A stretch of 64,000 bases of DNA from Desulfomonile tiedjei. Its GTDB lineage: Bacteria > Desulfobacterota > Desulfomonilia > Desulfomonilales > Desulfomonilaceae. Position 1 is the stretch's first letter, and the number at the start of each line of letters is the position of its first letter. Shown here piece after piece: positions 17,694 to 26,614 of the stretch. The position numbers and the translations under genes are program-made. Location: the NCBI GenBank assembly GCA_016218715.1, contig JACRDG010000120.1:62001-126000 (forward strand). Direction: 5' to 3'. A model generated the notes under the pieces. The model saw only the letters and a list, made by a program, of their open reading frames with translations. It did no database searches and was not told the origin of the DNA.

Positions 17694-20087
17694 GTGGGTG
17701 GGCTCAAAGAAGAATGGACCCCTCTGTTCAGGAGTCTGGGTTTCAGGATCGCCCTCAGTGTGGGGCTGATCCTTCTCGCTTCCCACATGTTTTTTGTGTA
17801 CCTCGTCCTGGAAATCCAACAGGACTTCTATTTCGGACGACTGATCCGCGAGGCGGAACGATTCAGCTCGGCGGTCATCAATGCAACAAACCACAGCATG
17901 CTGTTAGACGACAGCACCGCCACGCGGAGCATCGTCCGGGACATTGGGAAGCAGGAAGGGATTGCGGACATCCGGATTTACGACCATGAGGGTGGCATCA
18001 AGTTTTCCAATCAATTGTCCGAGGTGGGAAAGCGCGTGGACAAGAAGGCCGAGGCTTGCTTTGCCTGTCATTCGGAAGACAAGCCCTTCAGCGAAGTGGT
18101 GACGGACAAGAGAACTCGCATCTACGATCACGAAGGTAACCGGGTGTTCGGCATGATAACACCGATATATAACCGGGAAAGCTGTTACACCGCTGCCTGC
18201 CACGTTCATCCCAATCAGCAGAAAGTGCTGGGCATCCTGGATGTGGGGATGTCTCTCAAGGGGTTTGATTCCCATGTGCAATCACTTGTTCTCAACATTG
18301 TCCTCCTTGGATTGGGAACCTTCGCCGCCGTACTGAGCACAATAGGAATCTACCTCAGCTATCGGGTGCACCAACCGGTGAGTCGGCTCCGCGATGCAGC
18401 CATGAAGATCGCCCTTGGCGACTTCGGGCCCAAGGTCGTGGTTGATACCAGCGATGAGATTGGTGAATGCGCATGGGCATTCAATCTGATGCGCGATCAG
18501 ATCCGGAGACGGACGCAAGAGCTGTCACGTAGCCGGGAGCAGTATAAGACCCTGTTCGAGCAGGTCCCCTGCTTTATCTGCGTCATTAACAAGGAATTCG
18601 AAATCGTTCGCCAGAATTCCTATATGCGGGAGCTGTTCAGGGGCAGCACGGGCATGCGGTGCTACGAAGTTTTCAAGAAGCGTGCGGAGAAATGCGAAGA
18701 CTGTCATGTGGAAAGCACGTTCCAAGAGGGCAAGGCATCGTGGAGAGAGCATTGCGGGCTCAAGGGTACTGGGGAGGAAGCGGACTACCTGAGCTACACG
18801 ACGCCGGTCCTGGATGACAAGGGGCAAGTCCTCTACGCCATGATCATTGCCCTGGACATCGGCGACCGGGTGAGGCTGCAAAAAGACCTGAAGGCGTCGG
18901 AAGCCTTCAGGGCCAACCTGATCGAGAATTCCATCCACGGCATCGTTGCCACCGACGAGCACGGGCGGGTGAACATTTACAACCTCGCGGCGGAATCCCT
19001 CTTCGGGTACCCGGCTCAGGAGGTGATCGACGATCCGCAGCTTGAGAAATACTTTCCCCGGCAATTCGTGGAGATGATCGTGGCTTCCTACCTGGGCCGA
19101 GAGATAAACGAGCCGCGGCTGGTGGCTCACGAGACAGCGGTCACTTCCCATGACCACGAATCCATACCGGTACGTTTCTCCGGGTTCATTCTGTCCGAGG
19201 GAGGGAAACCAGGCGGCGCGGTAGGTTTCTTTCAGGATCTTCGCACCTTCAAGAAACTGGAGCGTGAGAAGCAGGAATCCGATCGCCTGGCAGTGGTCGG
19301 CCAAACCGTTGCCGGCCTCGCTCACGGGGTCAAGAACATCCTGACGGGCCTGGACGGCGGTGTCTATGTCGTTCAGACCGCGTTGGAAGATCACGACGAA
19401 CCATTGCTCCAGAGAGGCTGGAACATGGTCGAAAACAATATAGGCCGTATATCGAGCCTGGTGAAGGACCTGCTCAGTTACTCCCGGGAACGAACTCCCC
19501 AATACGAAGAGACCGATCCCAATCTCCTTGCCGAGGAAGTTTGCGCCTTGTTCGACATCAAGGCTCACGAGAAATCGATTGTCATAGAACGGGACTTCGA
19601 TCCCGAGGCAGGCAATGCGTTTAAGGTCTTCCTGGATCAGCGGGGCATGCACGCTTGCCTATCGAACCTCGTGGCCAATGCCGTGGACGCCTGTGAAATC
19701 GACCAGAAGGGCACTGAACATCGCATCATTGTGAAAACGAGGCAGGATGCCGACGGAAGCTTGACCTTCCGGGTTTCCGACAATGGCGCGGGAATGAACG
19801 AAGAGACAAAGCGGAAGATCTTCGCCAGCTTTTACTCCACCAAAGGGAGTCGCGGGACCGGACTGGGGCTCATGGTGACGAGCAAGATCGTCATGGAGCA
19901 CGGCGGGGAGATCTTTTTTGAGAGCGAGGAAGGCGAAGGAAGCACCTTCACCATGGTGCTCCCGCCGAGGGATGTCCCCGAAGTCGTCGGCCATGGGGAA
20001 CGCCCCTGGGATGAAGCGGCGCAGACAGAGGAAAAGGAAGAAGAGGAGGTCGGTTCCTCCGAACCTAAGACTGATGCGTTCGGATGA
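17694..20087 (+). CDS. Membrane sensor histidine kinase with periplasmic c-type heme motifs
   Basis: Starts at GTG 17694 behind GGAAAGGGGGAG. Membrane segments at about residues 17-41 and 197-223 frame a periplasmic domain with CFACH (122-126), a c-type heme-attachment motif, and a second Cys/His site, C164-x4-C169-H170. Then come HAMP, a PAS domain with a cysteine motif (C323, C334, C337), a second PAS, a HisKA box (LAHGVKNILTGLDGG) and an HATPase with N and G boxes (SDNGAGM, GTGLGLMV). The C-terminus is acidic. It could sense the redox state of periplasmic cytochromes and signal to the adjacent response regulator. The kinase core closely resembles that at 28326-29387. Confidence 0.88.
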   Translation: MGGLKEEWTPLFRSLGFRIALSVGLILLASHMFFVYLVLEIQQDFYFGRLIREAERFSSAVINATNHSMLLDDSTATRSIVRDIGKQEGIADIRIYDHEGGIKFSNQLSEVGKRVDKKAEACFACHSEDKPFSEVVTDKRTRIYDHEGNRVFGMITPIYNRESCYTAACHVHPNQQKVLGILDVGMSLKGFDSHVQSLVLNIVLLGLGTFAAVLSTIGIYLSYRVHQPVSRLRDAAMKIALGDFGPKVVVDTSDEIGECAWAFNLMRDQIRRRTQELSRSREQYKTLFEQVPCFICVINKEFEIVRQNSYMRELFRGSTGMRCYEVFKKRAEKCEDCHVESTFQEGKASWREHCGLKGTGEEADYLSYTTPVLDDKGQVLYAMIIALDIGDRVRLQKDLKASEAFRANLIENSIHGIVATDEHGRVNIYNLAAESLFGYPAQEVIDDPQLEKYFPRQFVEMIVASYLGREINEPRLVAHETAVTSHDHESIPVRFSGFILSEGGKPGGAVGFFQDLRTFKKLEREKQESDRLAVVGQTVAGLAHGVKNILTGLDGGVYVVQTALEDHDEPLLQRGWNMVENNIGRISSLVKDLLSYSRERTPQYEETDPNLLAEEVCALFDIKAHEKSIVIERDFDPEAGNAFKVFLDQRGMHACLSNLVANAVDACEIDQKGTEHRIIVKTRQDADGSLTFRVSDNGAGMNEETKRKIFASFYSTKGSRGTGLGLMVTSKIVMEHGGEIFFESEEGEGSTFTMVLPPRDVPEVVGHGERPWDEAAQTEEKEEEEVGSSEPKTDAFG

Positions 20088-20229
20088 AGACCGGGCCGGC
20101 TTCGCCACGGGTCGCCCCAAGCACATAACACGCTTGAAGGTAACCGTTCACCGGGACGACCGCAGTGCCTCGAAATGACGACGGAGGACAATTACGCTTG
20201 GAGAAATCTCCGGTGCAAGGGAGGAGCTT

Positions 20230-21510
20230 ATGGAACAAGCGGCACAAGAGAAGCTGAACGACGCCTGGGACTGGGAGATTCCGTCAAAGCTCGTTGCCGA
20301 CCTGGACGACTGGCGGGAACAGTTTTCGGAGGTTCAGGAACTGGTGGTGAGTCAGGACGGAGAGAGGATCGCCGCCATCGTGAAGGCCGACGACGCCCTC
20401 ACCGTGTGCGTGAACGGAGACACCTGGACAAGTACCTTTGAGAAGGCGTGGGCGCTGCATTTCGGTCCTGACGGTCGGCTCGCGTGCATTGTCATGAACG
20501 ACGACGAATGGACGGTGGCCCAGGAAGACGAGCCCTGGGAAGAACGGTACGACTACGTCTGGAATCTGCGTTTCAGCCCGGACGGCAGTGGTGTTGCCGC
20601 CAACATCAGAACTTCCGATGGATACGGCGTCGTACTGAACGGGGAGCCGTGGGATGCGAAATTCCTGCAGATGAGAAGCTGCGAGATCAGCCCCGACGGC
20701 CTGAGCGTAGCCGGGAACGTGCAGCTCGAAGCGCTGTCCGAAGGGGACATCTTCACCTTCAGAAAGGGACTCTGGGGCCTGGCTGTAAACGGCGAGCCGT
20801 GGGACGCGCACTTTCTCAACGTCTGGGACAGCGTCTTCAGTGATGACGGGGCAAAGGTGGCCGCGGAAGTGAGGATTGAGCCGGGGCTCCAGACCATCGC
20901 GGTGAACGGCGTGCCATGGCCTGAAACCTTCAGAGCCGTGTGGCAACCGATCTTCGTGCCCGGCAGTCATGACGTGGTTGCGCCTGGGCTCGCGGCCGGG
21001 GCCTGGAAGCTGCTGATGAACGGCAAACCTCTGTGGAACAGGTCTTTCGCTCAGGTGTGGCATCAGACGTTCAGTCCTGACCGCCAACGGCTGGCTGCGG
21101 TCGTCGCGTCCAGCTTCGGCCGCTGGACCATCGCGGTCGACGGAGACGCGTGGAAGACCACTTTTGGCGATGCGGTTCTCCCTCCTGTGTTCAGTCCCAA
21201 CGGCCGAAGGGTCGCGGCGGTGGTCAAGGAGAACAATCGCTGGACTATCGCGGTCGACGGCATCCCCTGGCCCGAGGACTTCGACATGGTCTGGGACCCG
21301 GTGTTCAGCCCTGATGGAGGAATCGTCGCTGCACGAGCGGTCCAGGGAAAAGAATTCTACATGGTGCTGAACGGCAAGGTCATATCGCTTGGTTGCGCCA
21401 AGTTGTGGGACCCGGTGTTCAGCCCTGATGGTTCGCAACTTCTCCTTAAGGCAATCGAATTCGGCAGGTTATACAGAAAAGTCGTTCCGATCAAACAGCT
21501 TCTTGCTTAG
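20230..21510 (+). CDS. tmcD: TmcD-like tryptophan-rich beta-propeller subunit
   Basis: The 426-residue protein consists of about nine or ten degenerate repeats built on W-x-x-x-FSPDG-x-x-VAA and then W-T-I-A-V-[ND]-G-x-PW. This is a WD40-like propeller rich in tryptophan, with no signal peptide or membrane segment. TmcD of the Tmc (tetraheme cytochrome) membrane complex of sulfate reducers is tryptophan-rich and similar. It lies 18 bases before the membrane subunit gene in the same operon, so it is probably a cytoplasmic subunit or assembly partner of the redox complex. The classic hmc operon is not known to contain this gene. Confidence 0.7.
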   Translation: MEQAAQEKLNDAWDWEIPSKLVADLDDWREQFSEVQELVVSQDGERIAAIVKADDALTVCVNGDTWTSTFEKAWALHFGPDGRLACIVMNDDEWTVAQEDEPWEERYDYVWNLRFSPDGSGVAANIRTSDGYGVVLNGEPWDAKFLQMRSCEISPDGLSVAGNVQLEALSEGDIFTFRKGLWGLAVNGEPWDAHFLNVWDSVFSDDGAKVAAEVRIEPGLQTIAVNGVPWPETFRAVWQPIFVPGSHDVVAPGLAAGAWKLLMNGKPLWNRSFAQVWHQTFSPDRQRLAAVVASSFGRWTIAVDGDAWKTTFGDAVLPPVFSPNGRRVAAVVKENNRWTIAVDGIPWPEDFDMVWDPVFSPDGGIVAARAVQGKEFYMVLNGKVISLGCAKLWDPVFSPDGSQLLLKAIEFGRLYRKVVPIKQLLA

Positions 21511-21528
21511 ACCTGGAGGAGATCACCC

Positions 21529-22176
21529 ATGTACAACTTCGCTAGTGGTCCCCTGGTGTGGATTGCATTCATCGTGTTCGTCGGCGGAATGGTGTACCAG
21601 TTCGTAACGCTCCTGAGATCGGCCAAGAAGGACAAGGTCATCTATCCGTACATGAGCGCCAAGTATGGTCTCCGTTCTCTGCTCCACTGGCTCATACCGT
21701 TTGCTACCACGAACATGCGCCTGCGCTACGAAACCACCATTGTCACGTTTGCGTTCCATCTGTGTTTGATCCTGGTTCCGATATTCCTCACCGCTCACGT
21801 GGCGATGGTCTCTTTCGGGTGGGGGGCGAAGTGGGGAACGCTTTCCGATGGCGCCGCAGACTGGCTGACGATTCTGGTCGTATTAGCCGCGGTGTTCTTC
21901 CTCGTGCGGCGTTGGATGCTTCCGGAAGTCCGATTCGTCACCAATCCGTCGGATTATCTCCTCCTGGCCATCGCCGCGGCCCCGTTTATCACGGGTTTCA
22001 TGGCTCATAAGCAGTGGTTCGATTACGAGACCATGGTGGTCATCCACATGATCTCGGGAGCGGTCATGCTGATGGCCATCCCGTTCACCAGATTGAGCCA
22101 CATGCTCTTCTTCCCGTTCACCCGAGCGTACATGGGATCTGAATTCGGCGCAGTGCGTCACGTAAAAGACTGGTAA
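21529..22176 (+). CDS. hmcE: Cytochrome-b-like membrane subunit (HmcE/TmcC/DsrM type)
   Basis: A 215-residue inner-membrane protein with five hydrophobic helices and histidines inside or beside them (FHLCLILVPIFLTAH, MVVIHMISGAVML, RLSHMLFF), as in NarI-like diheme b subunits. It would pass electrons between quinone or periplasmic cytochrome and the iron-sulfur subunit encoded next. GGAGGAGATCACCC precedes the start. It lies 18 bases after tmcD and 28 bases before hmcF. The name hmcE is chosen because a 16-heme HmcA follows; the TmcC label fits about equally well. Confidence 0.85.
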   Translation: MYNFASGPLVWIAFIVFVGGMVYQFVTLLRSAKKDKVIYPYMSAKYGLRSLLHWLIPFATTNMRLRYETTIVTFAFHLCLILVPIFLTAHVAMVSFGWGAKWGTLSDGAADWLTILVVLAAVFFLVRRWMLPEVRFVTNPSDYLLLAIAAAPFITGFMAHKQWFDYETMVVIHMISGAVMLMAIPFTRLSHMLFFPFTRAYMGSEFGAVRHVKDW

Positions 22177-22204
22177 GTATCGAACGCTACATGGAGGGTC
22201 GATT

Positions 22205-23551
22205 ATGGGCTCACCGGCAATGAAACTTCCGGAGCTTCCGATCGTAGGCGATCCGGGCTTGGATGAGAACGCCAAGAATCTCACTCCGGAACGGATAGCA
22301 GAGGTCATAAATAGGGTGATAGACAGGGAAACCGCGGCCAGATTCCGAGTGTATATGAACACCTGCGTACACTGCGGACTCTGTTCTGACGCGTGTCACT
22401 GGTTCCTGTCGAACGATCGAGACCCTCGATTCTCACCGGTCGGCAAGGTCAAGCAGACGGTTTGGGAGATGTTGAGGAAGAAGGGCCGAGTGGACCCGGA
22501 CTTCATAAAGGATTGCTCGCGGATTGCCCAGACCGAGTGCAATATGTGCCGCAGATGCAGCATGTACTGCCAAGTCGGCATAGACGTTGCCTACATGCTT
22601 CTGACGGTCCGACGAATATGCCATGAACTCGAAATGGTGCCGCAATTCATGCAGGACACGGTGAACAGCCACGCGGTGACCCTGAATCAGATGTGGGTCA
22701 AACAGGACGAGTGGATCGACACCCTCCAGTGGCAGGAAGAGGAGGCGAAATCCGAGGTCGTCACGGCACGGATACCGCTGGACAAGGAAGGAGCGGATAT
22801 CTTCTACTCGGTTATCGCGCCCGAGCCCAAGATCCTGGCCCAGTTGATCGGCAACATGGCCCAGATCATGGCCGTAGCAAAGATCGACTGGACCATGCCC
22901 TCGTTCGACGGTTGGGACAACAGTAACATGGCCATGTACTCGGGCGACTTCGAGACCATGGGTCGCGTGGAACGGGCCCACCATGAAGCCGCGCTCAAGC
23001 TCAAGGTGAAGAGAATCGTGATGGGCGAATGCGGCCATGCCTTTCGAGGCGCGGTGTACGACGGTCCAAAGTGGCTGGGATGGCTCGAACCACCCGTTCC
23101 GGTCATTCATGCGGTGGACTTCTACCACGAGTTGATCACCTCGGGACGCATCAAGATAGCAAAGAAATTCGACGAGCCGGTGACCGTCCAGGAGCCCTGC
23201 AACATTGTACGAGGGAGGGGGCTGGGCGCCAAGCTTCGTGAGATCATTCATGCCACGTGCTCGGACTTCCGGCCGCCGGAACCCAGCTTCGAGCACAATT
23301 ATTGCTGCGGCGCGGGTGGGGGAGTCATCAACTGCGGGCCTCCCTGGAAGACCTCGCGAGTGAAGGGGAACAGCGTCAAGGCGGAACAGTTGGCCGCCAC
23401 CAAGGCGCACATCATTATTACCCCTTGTCACAACTGCCACAGCGGTATCGAGGACATCATAAGCGGATACAAGCTGGGGATGCACGTGAAATTCTTTTCC
23501 GAAATACTCATGGAGACCATGGAAATCCCGGATGAACTGAGGGCCGAGTAG
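22205..23551 (+). CDS. hmcF: Cytoplasmic iron-sulfur subunit with CCG domains (HmcF/TmcB/DsrK type)
   Basis: The 448-residue protein resembles HdrD/DsrK. It has two [4Fe-4S] motifs: C54-x2-C57-x2-C60-x3-C64 and C112-x2-C115-x2-C118-x3-C122. The C-terminal CCG region has C332, the CCGAGGG motif at 367-373, and C408-x2-C411, the kind of site that holds a noncubane [4Fe-4S] cluster in heterodisulfide reductase. It should sit on the cytoplasmic face and exchange electrons with a thiol/disulfide or ferredoxin-like partner. Spacing and direction place it in the Hmc operon. Confidence 0.9.
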   Translation: MGSPAMKLPELPIVGDPGLDENAKNLTPERIAEVINRVIDRETAARFRVYMNTCVHCGLCSDACHWFLSNDRDPRFSPVGKVKQTVWEMLRKKGRVDPDFIKDCSRIAQTECNMCRRCSMYCQVGIDVAYMLLTVRRICHELEMVPQFMQDTVNSHAVTLNQMWVKQDEWIDTLQWQEEEAKSEVVTARIPLDKEGADIFYSVIAPEPKILAQLIGNMAQIMAVAKIDWTMPSFDGWDNSNMAMYSGDFETMGRVERAHHEAALKLKVKRIVMGECGHAFRGAVYDGPKWLGWLEPPVPVIHAVDFYHELITSGRIKIAKKFDEPVTVQEPCNIVRGRGLGAKLREIIHATCSDFRPPEPSFEHNYCCGAGGGVINCGPPWKTSRVKGNSVKAEQLAATKAHIIITPCHNCHSGIEDIISGYKLGMHVKFFSEILMETMEIPDELRAE

Positions 23552-23595
23552 CACCGATCTCGCCCGGACTGATGAAACGACAGAGGAGCGGATTC

Positions 23596-25362
23596 ATGCA
23601 TAGGCCAAACAGAAAAGTGCTCATGATTCTCACGGGCCTGAGTTTCGTCCTGTTTTCCGGCGGGATGGCACTGCTCCATTGCGGGACCGCCGGAGAAGCC
23701 GGTCCCGGCGAAGCAAGCGCCTTGCCTGTGATCATCGCCCATCAGGGATCCGCCGCGAGGCTGGATCGCCCTCCGGTTCCCTTCAACCACGACCGACATA
23801 CCGCGGCTCTCAAAGAAGAGAAGGGTGACGCGTGCGCGGCGTGCCATGTCCTCAAGGAAACGGACATGCGCTTGACCGATCCTGAGGTCAAGGTGTTCAG
23901 GTTTCCGAAAGGGGTCTTGGATTCAACGGACAAGACCGCGGCCATGACCGCGTACCACAACCAATGCGTCAGTTGTCACCGGACGAGGGCCGCGGAAGGA
24001 AAGAAGACGGGGCCTGACATCGGCCTTTGCGGAAAATGCCATGTGAGAAAGCCGGTAGCGAAGGCGGTCACCTGGGCATGGCAGCCGGTGTTCAACTATC
24101 TTCGCCATGCCAAGCACGCTCAGGCGGCAGAGAAATTCGACCCGGCCGACAAATTGAACGTGGTCGAAAAGGTCACGGTGGTTGGCGAAACCACCGGCAA
24201 GAAGTGCGAGACGTGCCACCACACCTATGATGAGGCCGCGAAGAAGGTGGTCTACAAGAAGGACACCGAGAATTCGTGCCGCGCGTGTCATAAGACCAAA
24301 GACGAAAAGAACGCCCGCTCCATGAAGCAGGTATCGCACGCCGCTTGCCTTGGCTGCCATCTGACCCTCGCGGAAAAGGTGAAGAAGGAACTGGTTCAAC
24401 AAGGCAGGACGGAACTGACGGATCAGGACAAGAAGCGGTTCGGGCCCATCGAGTGCAAGGGGTGCCACGGAGAACACAAAGAACTTACTCCGGAAGAAAT
24501 CGTAAAGATTCCTCGATTGGTCCGCGGGCAGAAAGATGTGATGGACCTGTCTCTTGTGGCCACGGAGGGAACGGCAATCCAAAAAGCCCCGGCAGGTTCG
24601 GCTGACCCTGCCAACCTCGTCCGCATGAAGTTGGTGCCGTTCAACCACAAGTCCCACGAGCCGCGGGGTCAATTCTGCAACTCCTGCCATCACTACTCCA
24701 TCGAGAAGTGTGCGAATTGCCACACTGCCCAGGGCGATGCAAAGAAAGGCGGCGGTATCACGTACGAGCGGGCTTTCCACCAGGCTCGTGCGCAGCAGTC
24801 CTGCGCGGGCTGCCATAACACCGCGAAAGAAGCTAAGAATTGCGCGGGCTGCCATCAGTGGATGCCCACAGAGGTGCAAAAGTCCTCATGCTCCGTGTGC
24901 CACAAAGGGAGTTCCGGCGGGAAGCTCGCAGAGATACCTCTGACTCCCCTCTTCCAGGACAAAGAGAAGGTCCCCGAAAAACTCCAGATCAAGGGCCTTG
25001 AGAAGGAATTCAAGCCGGCCGAAATGCCGCATATGAAGATAGTCAACAAGCTCGTTGCCATTTCCAACGAGAGTTCCCTCGCCAGGACGTTCCATGCGGT
25101 CAAGGACCAGGCACTCTGCTCGGGATGCCACCACCGGAGCGATCTGCAACAGGCGGCGGTCAAGGCGCCCAAGTGCAGCACGTGCCACAACCGTCCCTTC
25201 GATCCGAATGCACTCGGTAAGCCCGGTGTGCTGGCAGCTTATCACCGGCAGTGTATTGGATGCCATCAGGCCATGCATCAGAAGCCGCTCGCGCTGGATT
25301 GCGCCAAGTGCCACCCCCAAAAGGATGGTGTGCAAATGACGGGTCTGGTCGGCTCGAAATAA
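23596..25362 (+). CDS. hmcA: High-molecular-weight 16-heme cytochrome c
   Basis: I count sixteen CxxCH motifs, exactly the number in HmcA of Desulfovibrio. An N-terminal signal peptide (LMILTGLSFVLFSGG) sends it to the periplasm. The ATG at 23596 follows GAGGAGCGG; another ATG at 23572 would add eight residues without a clear ribosome-binding site. The product, about 588 residues, should take electrons from periplasmic hydrogenases, formate dehydrogenases or small cytochromes and pass them to the membrane subunits. It lies between the hmcEF-like and hmcDBC-like genes, so gene order is rearranged relative to the classical hmcABCDEF operon. Confidence 0.95.
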   Translation: MHRPNRKVLMILTGLSFVLFSGGMALLHCGTAGEAGPGEASALPVIIAHQGSAARLDRPPVPFNHDRHTAALKEEKGDACAACHVLKETDMRLTDPEVKVFRFPKGVLDSTDKTAAMTAYHNQCVSCHRTRAAEGKKTGPDIGLCGKCHVRKPVAKAVTWAWQPVFNYLRHAKHAQAAEKFDPADKLNVVEKVTVVGETTGKKCETCHHTYDEAAKKVVYKKDTENSCRACHKTKDEKNARSMKQVSHAACLGCHLTLAEKVKKELVQQGRTELTDQDKKRFGPIECKGCHGEHKELTPEEIVKIPRLVRGQKDVMDLSLVATEGTAIQKAPAGSADPANLVRMKLVPFNHKSHEPRGQFCNSCHHYSIEKCANCHTAQGDAKKGGGITYERAFHQARAQQSCAGCHNTAKEAKNCAGCHQWMPTEVQKSSCSVCHKGSSGGKLAEIPLTPLFQDKEKVPEKLQIKGLEKEFKPAEMPHMKIVNKLVAISNESSLARTFHAVKDQALCSGCHHRSDLQQAAVKAPKCSTCHNRPFDPNALGKPGVLAAYHRQCIGCHQAMHQKPLALDCAKCHPQKDGVQMTGLVGSK

Positions 25363-25408
25363 AAAGTAGCAAAGGGGCTTCTCAGCCGAGGGCCGTAAGG
25401 AGAAGACA

Positions 25409-25531
25409 ATGCCGAACATCCTGCATGAATTCTACATCCTGACCAAAGGGATGGAATACCTGGTGGTGATCATATACCTGTTCGTGTTCATCTCCTTCTG
25501 GAGATTCCTGACCTACCGGGAGAAGGAATAA
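25409..25531 (+). CDS. hmcD: Small single-span membrane subunit, HmcD-like
   Basis: This 40-residue product has one transmembrane helix (EYLVVIIYLFVFISFWRFL) and a charged tail (TYREKE). AAGGAGAAGACA precedes the ATG. Size, position and the FY-x3-KG...FW-[RK]-FL pattern resemble HmcD, the small membrane subunit of the Hmc complex. Confidence 0.75.
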   Translation: MPNILHEFYILTKGMEYLVVIIYLFVFISFWRFLTYREKE

Positions 25532-25669
25532 CAGGTATCGGGGAATGCCAGGAATAGTGCCCGGTCTCATAGCCGCCGACCTGGATTAGTGATCGGCCGG
25601 AAGGCTGGACGCCCATGACGGGCACCGCCACAGGCGAGATATGTGAATCGACGACAGGAGAGGGTCGCT

Positions 25670-26614
25670 ATGGACGCTGATAGAAGAGCCTTCTTGAAAG
25701 TATTGGCAGGCGCCGGAATGGCAACCGCTTTGGGTGTGGGTATGCCCGCTTCCGCATCGGCCGACGGGGACGCTTTACCAGGTTACCCCGACCAATTCGG
25801 CGTCCTGGTGGACACCACGGTCTGCATTGGCTGCAGGCGCTGCGAGTGGGCTTGTAAGGAAACGAACAAGCTTCCCAATGAGAAGTCCTTGAGGGAATAC
25901 GAGAAAGACCAGGCGGTCTTCGCGAAGCTCCGGCGAACCCATGCGGACACCTTCACGGTGGTGAACCGGTTTCCCAACCCGCGGGACGCGTCGAAACCCA
26001 TCTACGTGAAGAAACAGTGTATGCACTGTTACGAGCCCGGATGTGCTTCCTCGTGCTTCGTCAAGGCATTCACCAAACAGCCGGTCGGGGCCGTAACCTA
26101 CGACGCTTCTCTCTGCGTAGGTTGCCGGTACTGCATGGCCGCGTGTCCGTTCGACATGCCGGCATACCAGTACTACGACGCGTTCACGCCGCAGGTCACC
26201 AAGTGCACCTTCTGTTTCGACAGGATTTCCAAAGAAGGGGGCGTGCCTGCCTGCGTGACAATGTGCCCTGTGGAGACCATGACCTTCGGAAAGAGGACCG
26301 ACCTCATCGACCTGGGACACAAGAAGATCAGAGACAACCCGGGTAGATACGTCAACCACGTGTATGGGGAACGCGAAGTGGGCGGGACGAGCTGGCTGTA
26401 CCTCTCGTCGGTGCCGTTCAACACGATCGGCTTCAGAACCGATCTCGGGACCGTGCCGATCCCGACGCTGAGCAAGCCCTTTTTGTCGCTGGTGTCGCCC
26501 GTGTTCATCGTAATTCCTGCATTGGCCATGGGATTCTACAGTTTCAAGAAACGCAGGGATAAGCTGGCTGAAGAAGAGATCAAGAAAGCTCTTGAGAAGA
26601 AGGAGGGCAAATAA
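25670..26614 (+). CDS. hmcB: Tat-exported four-cluster ferredoxin subunit (HmcB/DsrO type)
   Basis: I choose the ATG at 25670 because GGAGAGGG precedes it; this places the twin-arginine motif RRAFLK at residues 5-10. Four cysteine groups follow (CIGCRRCEWAC, CMHCYEPGCASSC, CVGCRYCMAACP and CTFCF...CVTMCP), enough for four [4Fe-4S] clusters, as in DsrO, HmcB and NrfC. A C-terminal hydrophobic segment (SPVFIVIPALAMGFYSF) would anchor it in the membrane. It should bridge HmcA and the NrfD-like subunit HmcC on the periplasmic side. Its stop and the start of hmcC overlap in TAATG. Confidence 0.92.
   Translation: MDADRRAFLKVLAGAGMATALGVGMPASASADGDALPGYPDQFGVLVDTTVCIGCRRCEWACKETNKLPNEKSLREYEKDQAVFAKLRRTHADTFTVVNRFPNPRDASKPIYVKKQCMHCYEPGCASSCFVKAFTKQPVGAVTYDASLCVGCRYCMAACPFDMPAYQYYDAFTPQVTKCTFCFDRISKEGGVPACVTMCPVETMTFGKRTDLIDLGHKKIRDNPGRYVNHVYGEREVGGTSWLYLSSVPFNTIGFRTDLGTVPIPTLSKPFLSLVSPVFIVIPALAMGFYSFKKRRDKLAEEEIKKALEKKEGK

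Noticed and set aside
18701..18718. CEDCH in the first Hmc-linked kinase as a third heme site
   Set aside because: It lies after the second membrane helix, in the cytoplasmic PAS domain, where covalent c-type heme attachment does not occur; it belongs to the cysteine-PAS motif.
20284..21438. 384-codon reverse open frame over tmcD
   Set aside because: His/Arg-rich composition and no motif, while the forward strand has regular Trp-rich repeats.
22433..23554. 373-codon reverse open frame over the CCG-domain subunit
   Set aside because: The forward frame has intact Fe-S motifs and operon context.
23665..23682. TGGCACTGCTCCATTGC inside hmcA as a sigma-54 promoter
   Set aside because: Spacing between boxes is two bases too long and the site is inside a coding region of an operon.
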